This document shows, in pieces, positions 33,829-39,631 of a stretch of 39,631 bases of DNA. Origin of the DNA: Demequina sp. (lineage in GTDB: Bacteria; Actinomycetota; Actinomycetes; Actinomycetales; Demequinaceae). The stretch is from positions 1 to 39,631 of the forward strand of contig NZ_JADQBF010000090.1 of NCBI RefSeq assembly GCF_016278775.1. Reading direction: 5' to 3'. Positions within the stretch are counted from its first letter, which is position 1. The number at the start of each line of letters is the position of its first letter. Under the pieces are notes generated by a model. It was given only the letters and a program-made list of their open reading frames with translations. It ran no database searches and was not told the DNA's origin. The position numbers and the translations under genes were made by a program.

Positions 33829-34857
33829 TCACGCGGTAGCGGAAGGAGTCTTGGCTGGCCACGGATCCGCAACGAGCGTCACTGACTGAGCCATCGCGCG
33901 AGCGAGCTCGGCGATCGGGCCCACTCCCGGCATTTGCGCATCGGGTTCCAGGTGCGCCCACGGCACCAAGACAAAGGCACGGCCCTTGGCCCGCGGGTGC
34001 GGGAGCGTCAGATCCGGCGTCTCTCCCACTGCGCCGTCGAAATCAACGATGTCGATGTCGAGGGTGCGCGGGCCATTGGCCTCGGTGCGCTCGCGGTCGT
34101 GCACAATCTCAAGACCATGGCAGGCGCCGAGCAGCTCGCGAGGCGACATCTCCGACTCGATCCGCACCACGGCGTTCAAGTAGTCGGGCTGCGGCGGCCC
34201 GCCATCGGGTGCCGACTTCACGAGCGCCGACGTCTTCAGCACGCGTATGCCGGGTATGCGCCCCAACTCCTCGACCGCCTCGCGCAGGGTCTGCTCCACA
34301 TCGCCGACGTTGCCGCCCAGCGCGAGCAGCACTGGCACGGGACGCACCGGCCGCTGATCGAACTGATCGGACATGGGCGGCTGAGCATCGAAGGCGAGCG
34401 GGTCGTCCGGCATGCCGGCAGAGGACCCGATGCGCTTGTCGGCCCACAGCCCGCCGGTGCGCACGTCCCTGCGGATCGTCACGGATACGTCCTTGAATTC
34501 GACATGCAGCGGGGCCTGCGGCTTGTGAACTCGCACGTCCACACAGAACACCCCGTCCATCTCAAGCACCGCAAGCGCGATGTGCTCAGCGACCGTCTCG
34601 ATGAGTTGCGACGGGTCGCCTGCAAGCACCTCCGCTGCGCGATCCGCGATCGTCGAATAGTTGATCGCACGAGACAGGTCGTCGTTCGCCGCGGCGGCGC
34701 GCGTCGAGACGTGGGCAACCACGTCGGCCTTGAAGACTTGGCCCGTCTCCCGCTCGCTCTCCAACACCCCGTGGTAGCCATTCACCCGAATGCCCTCCAC
34801 GGCAAGGCGGTCGAGTTCGACGCCGGAGCGCATGTACGGGGTCGACATCCAGGTCAT
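33829..34857 (-). CDS. folBK: Fused dihydroneopterin aldolase and HPPK (FolB-FolK)
   Basis: One 342-residue polypeptide carries two consecutive folate enzymes. Residues 1 to about 130 are FolB (dihydroneopterin aldolase), with GIRVNGYHGVLESERETGQ and K112 in HKPQAPL. A proline-rich, variable linker spans about 131-172. The rest is FolK (6-hydroxymethyl-7,8-dihydropterin pyrophosphokinase), with LLALGGNVGD, the substrate segment PDYLNAVV, and the metal/ATP motif GPRTLDIDIVDF. The fusion channels the product of the first step to the second and feeds FolP, encoded just upstream. I start at ATG 34857, 4 bases after the folP stop; ATG 34848 is possible. Confidence 0.94.
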   Translation of the reverse strand: MTWMSTPYMRSGVELDRLAVEGIRVNGYHGVLESERETGQVFKADVVAHVSTRAAAANDDLSRAINYSTIADRAAEVLAGDPSQLIETVAEHIALAVLEMDGVFCVDVRVHKPQAPLHVEFKDVSVTIRRDVRTGGLWADKRIGSSAGMPDDPLAFDAQPPMSDQFDQRPVRPVPVLLALGGNVGDVEQTLREAVEELGRIPGIRVLKTSALVKSAPDGGPPQPDYLNAVVRIESEMSPRELLGACHGLEIVHDRERTEANGPRTLDIDIVDFDGAVGETPDLTLPHPRAKGRAFVLVPWAHLEPDAQMPGVGPIAELARAMAQSVTLVADPWPAKTPSATA

Positions 34858-34861
34858 GGCT

Positions 34862-35719
34862 TCATCGTGTCGCCTTTGCGGCATCTTGCCAAGCGGACAC
34901 GACCGCGATTGCGTCACACGCCGAGCGTGCATCGTGAACTCTCACGGCCCAGGCTCCCGCCGCGGCCGACAGCGTCGTCACGGCCGTCGTGGCGTGCTCC
35001 CGACGCTCGGGGCCTGCCTCCTCGTCCGGGTGACGCGAGATCGCGGCGCCCAAGAAGCGCTTGCGAGAAGCGCCGATCAAGACCCTTCGCCCGGCCGACC
35101 ATTGCCCCAGGTTCGCCAGCAAGGGCCAGTTCGAGTCACCGACCTTTGCAAAACCAAGCCCGGGGTCGAGCACGATGCGGTCCTCACTCACGCCCGCGCG
35201 CACCAGCGCGTCGACGCGGGCGGCCAGCTCCGCCGCCACCTCAGCCACGACGTCGTCGTAGCGGTCGCGATCGTCCATCTCCGTACTGTGCGCACGCCAA
35301 TGCATCGCCACATAGTCGACGCCGGTGTCCGCCGCGACGTAGGCCATGCGTTCGTCGGCGAGGCCCCCTGAGACGTCGTTGATGAGGCACGCGCCCGCCT
35401 CGACAGCCGCGGCAGCCGTTGCGGCCCGCATCGTGTCGATGCTGACCGGAATGCCCTCGGCGGTCAACGCGGCAATGACCGGCAGCACGCGGGCCTGTTC
35501 CTCCCGGGGGGCGACCCGCTGCGCGCCAGGGCGGGTGGACTCGCCGCCCACGTCCACGATGTCGGCTCCTTCTTCGACGAGTGCAAGCCCGCGCGCAATC
35601 GCGGCGTCGGCGTCCAGGTAACGACCGCCGTCGCTGAACGAGTCGGGGGTGACGTTGAGCACGCCCATCACGAGCGTGCGGTCGGCGTGCGGGAGACGCG
35701 GCGCTGGAGTCGCCGGCAT
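34862..35719 (-). CDS. folP: Dihydropteroate synthase
   Basis: FolP condenses hydroxymethyldihydropterin pyrophosphate with p-aminobenzoate to give dihydropteroate and is the sulfonamide target. The 285-residue TIM-barrel protein shows GVLNVTPDSFSDGG (20-33), VDVGGESTRPGA, SIDTMRA, INDVSGG, LDPGLGFAK and GASRKRFLG, all family signatures. The start ATG lies 3 bases after the folE stop, and the stop is 4 bases before folBK, so the genes form one tight operon. Confidence 0.96.
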   Translation of the reverse strand: MPATPAPRLPHADRTLVMGVLNVTPDSFSDGGRYLDADAAIARGLALVEEGADIVDVGGESTRPGAQRVAPREEQARVLPVIAALTAEGIPVSIDTMRAATAAAAVEAGACLINDVSGGLADERMAYVAADTGVDYVAMHWRAHSTEMDDRDRYDDVVAEVAAELAARVDALVRAGVSEDRIVLDPGLGFAKVGDSNWPLLANLGQWSAGRRVLIGASRKRFLGAAISRHPDEEAGPERREHATTAVTTLSAAAGAWAVRVHDARSACDAIAVVSAWQDAAKATR

Positions 35720-35722
35720 CGG

Positions 35723-36346
35723 CTACTTCCCGACGATGAGGCTCATGGCCTCTGCGCGCGTGGCGCCGTCGCGCATCACGCCTCGCACGGCCGAGGTGAC
35801 GGTACGCGACCCAGGCTTGCGCACGCCGCGCATCGACATGCACAGGTGTTCCGCCTCGACCACCACGATCACGCCGCGCGCGCCCAGTTCGGCGACGAGG
35901 GCATCGGCCACTTGAGTGGTGAGGCGCTCCTGCACCTGAGGGCGCTTAGCGAAGACGTCGACGAGCCGCGCGATCTTGGACAGGCCCGTGATGCGGCCAT
36001 CTGTTCCGGGGATGTAGGCGACGTGGGCCACTCCGTGAAACGGCACCAGGTGGTGCTCACACATGGAATACAACTCGATGTCCTTGACCAGGATCATCTC
36101 CTCGTGCCCCAACTCGAACACGGTGCTGAGCACGTCGGCAGGGTCTTGAGAGAGCCCCGCAAAGAACTCCTCGTAGGAGCGCGCCACGCGGGCGGGCGTG
36201 TCACGCAAGCCGTCTCTGTCGGGGTCTTCGCCTATCGCCGCGAGAATCTCGCGCACCGCCGCCTCGATGCGTGCAATGTCGATGCGTCCGTCGCCTGGAC
36301 GCGGCGGCTCATCGTCCACAGGAGGGCTGGCGTGGCGCTCGCTCAC
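35723..36346 (-). CDS. folE: GTP cyclohydrolase I (FolE1)
   Basis: FolE opens GTP to give dihydroneopterin triphosphate, the entry step of folate synthesis. The 207-residue protein has the zinc-binding residues C96, H99 and C169 in [11 protein letters not shown] and [10 protein letters not shown], and the family segments [12 protein letters not shown] and [20 protein letters not shown]. The start is GTG 36346, with AGGAG 6-10 bases upstream. It follows ftsH by 9 bases, an order conserved in actinobacteria. Confidence 0.96.
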   Translation of the reverse strand: MSERHASPPVDDEPPRPGDGRIDIARIEAAVREILAAIGEDPDRDGLRDTPARVARSYEEFFAGLSQDPADVLSTVFELGHEEMILVKDIELYSMCEHHLVPFHGVAHVAYIPGTDGRITGLSKIARLVDVFAKRPQVQERLTTQVADALVAELGARGVIVVVEAEHLCMSMRGVRKPGSRTVTSAVRGVMRDGATRAEAMSLIVGK

Positions 36347-36355
36347 ACGACGCTC

Positions 36356-38344
36356 CTAGGCCTCATCCGAAGCGCCGGGCGAGCCGCCAGCAATGGTGTC
36401 CCTCGGCTCCGTGCGGCGCGGCGCTGGAGCCTTAGCGATGCGGCGCTTGGGAGTGCGCTTGGGCGCCCACTCACCACTGATCCACTTTGAACGCTCCGGA
36501 GCCTTCTTGACCTTGGCGAAGATCTCCTTCAGCTCTGCCTCGTTGAGGGTCTCCTTTTCAAGCAGTTGCTCCGCAAGAGTGTCGAGCAGAGCGCGGTTGG
36601 ACGTGAGGGCCTTGGTGGCCTCCTCCATGGCGTGATCCATGAGTTTGCGGACCTCCGCATCCACCACAGAGGCGAGTTGCTCCGAGTACTCGCGCCCGTG
36701 CCCCATGTCGCGACCAAGGAACACCTCGCCTGAACTGCCCGCAAGCCGGACGGAGCCGATCTCGGTGGACATGCCAAATTCGGTCACCATCTGCTTGGCG
36801 ATCTCGGTGGCCTGCGAGATGTCGTTGCTCGCTCCAGTGGAGGGGTCCCCGAAGACCACCTCTTCTGCCACGCGTCCACCCATTGCATAGGCGAGGTTGT
36901 CGAGCAGCTGGTTGCGCGTCTTCGAGTAACGGTCCTCGACCGGCATCACCATGGTGTAGCCCAGAGCGCGGCCACGCGGCAGGATCGTGACCTTGGTGAC
37001 GGGGTCCGTGTAGTTCATGGCGGCCGCTACCAGCGCGTGGCCGCTCTCGTGATACGCCGTCACCGACTTGTCGTGATCGTTCATCACGCGCGTGCGCTTC
37101 TGCGGGCCTGCGATGACGCGGTCGATGGCCTCATCAAGCTCAGTGTTGCCGATGGTGGTCGCACTGCGGCGCGCGGTCAGCAGGGCGGCCTCGTTCAGCA
37201 CGTTCGCAAGGTCGGCGCCAGTGAAGCCTGGAGTGCGCTTGGCGACGGCGTTGAGATCCACTTCGGGGGCCATGGGCTTGCCCTTGGCGTGCACCTCGAG
37301 CACCTTGAGTCGGCCCTTGAGGTCCGGCGCATCCACGCCGATCTGGCGGTCAAAGCGCCCGGGACGCAGCAGCGCTGGGTCAAGGATGTCTGGCCGGTTG
37401 GTCGCGGCAATCATGATGACGTTCGTGCTGATGTCGAAGCCGTCCATCTCCACCAGCATCTGGTTGAGGGTCTGCTCGCGCTCGTCGTGACCGCCGCCAA
37501 GACCTGCGCCTCTGTGGCGTCCCACCGCGTCGATCTCATCCACAAAGATGATCGCGGGGCTGTTCTTCTTGGCCTGCTCGAAGAGGTCGCGCACGCGGCT
37601 CGCGCCCACACCGACGAACATTTCGACAAAGTCGGAGCCGGAGATCGAGAAGAACGGCACCCCCGCCTCGCCGGCGACGGCGCGGGCCAACAGGGTCTTT
37701 CCCGTTCCAGGCGCGCCGTACAGCAGTACGCCCTTGGGGATCTTCGCCCCGACCGCCTGGAACTTGGCGGGGTTCTCCAGGAACTCCTGAATCTCCCTCA
37801 GTTCCTCGACGGCCTCTTCTGCGCCGGCCACATCGTCGAACTTGACCTTCGGGGTGTCGGCAGTGACCTGCGTGGCCTTCGAACGGCCAAACTGCATGAT
37901 CTTGCTGCCGCCGCCCTGCATGGAGCTCAGCAGGAACCAGATGAGTCCGAGGAACAGCAGCAGGGGCAGGATGTTGAGCAGAAGCGACTGGAGGAGCGAT
38001 CCACGCGGCACCACGGAGTCATACCCGAGTTCCGGATTGGCGGCCTTCACTGCCGCGACTACCTCGTCGCCCTGCGGCTCGACGTAGAAGAACTCGATGA
38101 GGGCGCCGCCATCGATCTCGTAGTGGGCCAACACCTCGGGAACCGTGTCCCCGAGCGTGACTTGCACCTTCTGGTCACCGTCCGTGACCTCCACCTGGTT
38201 TGCCGCGCCAGACTCGAGTACCGCCAGGCCCTCGCTGGTGTCGACGCGCGTCACCGGAGTCCTCGTGGCAGCGGAATAGGCAAAGACGGCGATCGAAATC
38301 ACCGCGAGAGCCAGGAACAGGTATGACCAGCGCAGTCTTCTCAT
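36356..38344 (-). CDS. ftsH: ATP-dependent zinc metalloprotease FtsH
   Basis: FtsH is a membrane-bound AAA+ protease that degrades damaged membrane proteins and selected regulators. The 662-residue protein has membrane segments at about 8-24 and 119-140 flanking an extracytoplasmic domain. Then come Walker A GAPGTGKT (210-217), Walker B IIFVDE (265-270), the second region of homology (314-333), and the zinc motif HESGH (432-436). A basic, proline-rich tail of about 60 residues ends the protein. I start at ATG 38344, 10 bases after a TAAAGT hexamer; an in-frame GTG at 38353 sits too close to that hexamer. It heads the fol-pan operon. Confidence 0.96.
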   Translation of the reverse strand: MRRLRWSYLFLALAVISIAVFAYSAATRTPVTRVDTSEGLAVLESGAANQVEVTDGDQKVQVTLGDTVPEVLAHYEIDGGALIEFFYVEPQGDEVVAAVKAANPELGYDSVVPRGSLLQSLLLNILPLLLFLGLIWFLLSSMQGGGSKIMQFGRSKATQVTADTPKVKFDDVAGAEEAVEELREIQEFLENPAKFQAVGAKIPKGVLLYGAPGTGKTLLARAVAGEAGVPFFSISGSDFVEMFVGVGASRVRDLFEQAKKNSPAIIFVDEIDAVGRHRGAGLGGGHDEREQTLNQMLVEMDGFDISTNVIMIAATNRPDILDPALLRPGRFDRQIGVDAPDLKGRLKVLEVHAKGKPMAPEVDLNAVAKRTPGFTGADLANVLNEAALLTARRSATTIGNTELDEAIDRVIAGPQKRTRVMNDHDKSVTAYHESGHALVAAAMNYTDPVTKVTILPRGRALGYTMVMPVEDRYSKTRNQLLDNLAYAMGGRVAEEVVFGDPSTGASNDISQATEIAKQMVTEFGMSTEIGSVRLAGSSGEVFLGRDMGHGREYSEQLASVVDAEVRKLMDHAMEEATKALTSNRALLDTLAEQLLEKETLNEAELKEIFAKVKKAPERSKWISGEWAPKRTPKRRIAKAPAPRRTEPRDTIAGGSPGASDEA

Positions 38345-38354
38345 GGTGACCACG

Positions 38355-38360
38355 ACTTTA
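38355..38360 (-). promoter_or_regulatory. -10-like element of ftsH, apparently leaderless or nearly so
   Basis: TAAAGT on the minus strand lies 10 bases before the chosen ftsH ATG, with no Shine-Dalgarno sequence between. A transcript starting 7-10 bases after it would begin at or near the start codon. Confidence 0.4.
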
Positions 38361-38511
38361 CGCGAGTCGTGGCGGCGGATGACCAGGTTTCGCGCTCAGC
38401 GCGACATGCCGGTGGCGAGCAGCCGCTGCCGTGTAGACGATGCGGCGAACAGTTCTGACCGGGCGAGGGCGCGACACGCCAGTTGTTGGTTGCCTCTATG
38501 GTGCGTCAGAT

Positions 38512-39441
38512 TCACCCGCGGTCAGTAACGTTCACCACCTTCTCCCGCAGACCATGCCGGGGCTGCGATCTGGCTGCAAGAGCGGCCCTCACATCCTCTA
38601 CCACCCGCGTCCCCGCCGGTAGCACATCTGAGTAGGTGAATCTCAAGACCTTGAGTCCCCAGGCGATCAATGATCTGTCACGCCCCCTGTCTGCCGCAAA
38701 GGCCTCCCAGTCTGCGTGGTGTTCTCGACCATCGAGTTCAACCACAATCGCGTCTTCAACCACAAGGTCCACCCGGCCCACGCCGGGGATCGCGACCTGG
38801 CTCTCTACCCGGAATCCGGCATCGGTCAGAGCCCACCTCGCCACTGTCTCCAGGAGTGAGTCGGCCCGTGAGTCCGCGTACCGCTCCAACCAACGCCCTC
38901 GAGCCTTGGTACCGCGTCGTGTGAAGAACAGGTCACCCCGCTCAATGAGCCCCATCCGCAGCGCGCCATCCGCAGCAATCAGGTGATCGAGTGGCGTCAG
39001 GCAGTTGGACGCAACCTCCAGGGCCGTGGCGACAGTCGTGGCGGATACTCCGCAGCTCCTAGCCCGCGCGCTGGCGTCGGGCACCAGCCCTAATCGATGG
39101 ATCACCACATCGCGCAACACACCGGACGTGGTCGCTCGGTGGTGGTCAACGCTGAGACATAGGTGAGGGCTGGCGGGCGACTCTCGCAGCGGCACTTTCC
39201 AGCGACGCAACAGCGACACACATGTCAGCCATCCGCCTAGAGCGGCGACCACGACCGCATCCTGGGCAGTCCCGTGCAAGGCGAGCACGCCGCGAGTCGG
39301 GCGAGACACTGCTCCACACTTCACAGCCCGGTGAAGGGATGAGGGCGACATTCCTGCCTCGATGAGGGACTTCCAACGCGCAGCTCCGCCTTGCTCTGCG
39401 AGTGCCTGCTCGAGAGCTCGCAAGGTAGCCGCACTCACCAT
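38512..39441 (-). CDS. DUF559/Vsr-like protein with AbiEi-like N-terminus
   Basis: The 309-residue protein of unknown function resembles a common actinobacterial family. The N-terminal about 60 residues (MSPSSLHRAVKCGAVSRPTRGVLAL) look like the winged-helix domain of AbiEi-type antitoxins. The C-terminal part (about 195-290) has VGRVDLVVEDAIVVELDG followed by a His/Asp/Arg-rich stretch and LKVLRFTYSDVL. This is the pattern of DUF559 domains of the very-short-patch-repair/restriction endonuclease-like fold. Nuclease activity is not shown. Relatives of this locus usually carry tilS and hpt upstream of ftsH; this gene stands in that place. The start ATG 39441 has no strong ribosome-binding site. 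Confidence 0.72.
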   Translation of the reverse strand: MVSAATLRALEQALAEQGGAARWKSLIEAGMSPSSLHRAVKCGAVSRPTRGVLALHGTAQDAVVVAALGGWLTCVSLLRRWKVPLRESPASPHLCLSVDHHRATTSGVLRDVVIHRLGLVPDASARARSCGVSATTVATALEVASNCLTPLDHLIAADGALRMGLIERGDLFFTRRGTKARGRWLERYADSRADSLLETVARWALTDAGFRVESQVAIPGVGRVDLVVEDAIVVELDGREHHADWEAFAADRGRDRSLIAWGLKVLRFTYSDVLPAGTRVVEDVRAALAARSQPRHGLREKVVNVTDRG

Positions 39442-39566
39442 GGCGCCATCTTCGACTTGGCAGTGCTGCTGGACTCGCGAACCAGTACGACTCCGGGGAC
39501 GTCGCCGCCCCGACAGGCCTGGGTACGACGCGCTGGCGGGGCTTGCTTCCCTTCTGAGCTCGCCCG

Positions 39567-39631
39567 GTGCTGAGTCCGCCCGGTGCTGAGTCCGCCCGGT
39601 GCTGAGTCCGCCCGGTGCTGAGTCCGCCCGG
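39567..39631. repeat. Perfect 16-base tandem repeats at the window edge
   Basis: Four exact copies of GTGCTGAGTCCGCCCG (39567-39630) plus one base run to the end of the window. A partial variant (39554-39566, with CT and TC exchanged) precedes them. The stretch from 39442 to 39566 upstream of the DUF559 gene shows no other feature. The copy number beyond the edge is unknown. Confidence 0.93.

Noticed and set aside
39567-39631. Terminal 16-base repeats as a CRISPR or origin iterons
   Set aside because: There are no spacers, no cas genes, and no replication initiator gene or AT-rich region beside them.

Overview
This window is one chromosomal stretch of a high-GC Gram-positive actinobacterium. 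CarD, Lsr2, the mycobacterial-type carD-ispD-ispF-cysS block, and the ftsH-folE-folP-folB/folK-DUF3180-PH-PH-DUF2520-panC-panD-nadB-nadC-lysS-lsr2 gene order all point that way. Frequent GTG starts, many 4-base ATGA/GTGA overlaps and several apparent leaderless promoters agree. A xylan-degrading member of Micrococcales (Cellulomonas/Demequina-like) is my best guess, but this is inference from gene order and the large secreted xylanase. I saw no rRNA, tRNA, CRISPR array, transposase, integrase or phage gene.

Layout. 1-3.3 kb: carD, ispD, ispF and cysS, all on the minus strand (transcription regulator, two MEP isoprenoid steps, cysteinyl-tRNA synthetase), with an LpqE-like lipoprotein divergent from carD. 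4-10.7 kb: a complete phosphate-scavenging locus, pstSCAB plus a SenX3/RegX3-type (PhoR/PhoP) two-component pair on the minus strand and divergent phoU. It carries an 11-base-period GTTCACC direct-repeat PHO box before pstS, a second repeat array between the kinase gene and phoU, and a 16-bp stem-loop with a GCAA tetraloop between pstS and pstC. 10.7-15.9 kb: gpmA, a lactonase-family beta-propeller gene, lsr2, a small membrane protein, lysS and nadC.

15.9-23.2 kb is an accessory block that separates nadC from nadB. It holds a CstR-like persulfide-sensing repressor, a translationally coupled trio (93-aa WXG100-sized protein, 758-aa WXG-like large protein, lipoprotein), a PrsW-like membrane protease with a membrane-anchored partner, and a CoA-disulfide/persulfide reductase-rhodanese fusion. 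A CsoR/CstR-type palindrome sits in the promoter of that fusion, and a degenerate copy with the same TAC-N8-GTA geometry sits before the repressor gene, so the two ends of the block probably form one sulfur-stress circuit.

23.2-38.3 kb: nadB, then a 1264-residue multimodular secreted GH10 xylanase (two near-duplicate N-terminal carbohydrate-binding modules, a third module, GH10, CBM9-like modules, and an unusual Gly/His/Trp-rich tail). After it comes a long minus-strand cofactor operon: ftsH, folE, folP, a folB-folK fusion, DUF3180, two PH-domain membrane proteins, a Rossmann/DUF2520 protein, panC and panD. 38.3-39.6 kb: a DUF559/Vsr-like protein, and a perfect 16-bp tandem repeat that runs off the end of the window.

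The most interesting items are the sulfur-sensing circuit, the T7SS-like trio without secretion genes, the phosphate cis-regulatory architecture, and the xylanase tail.
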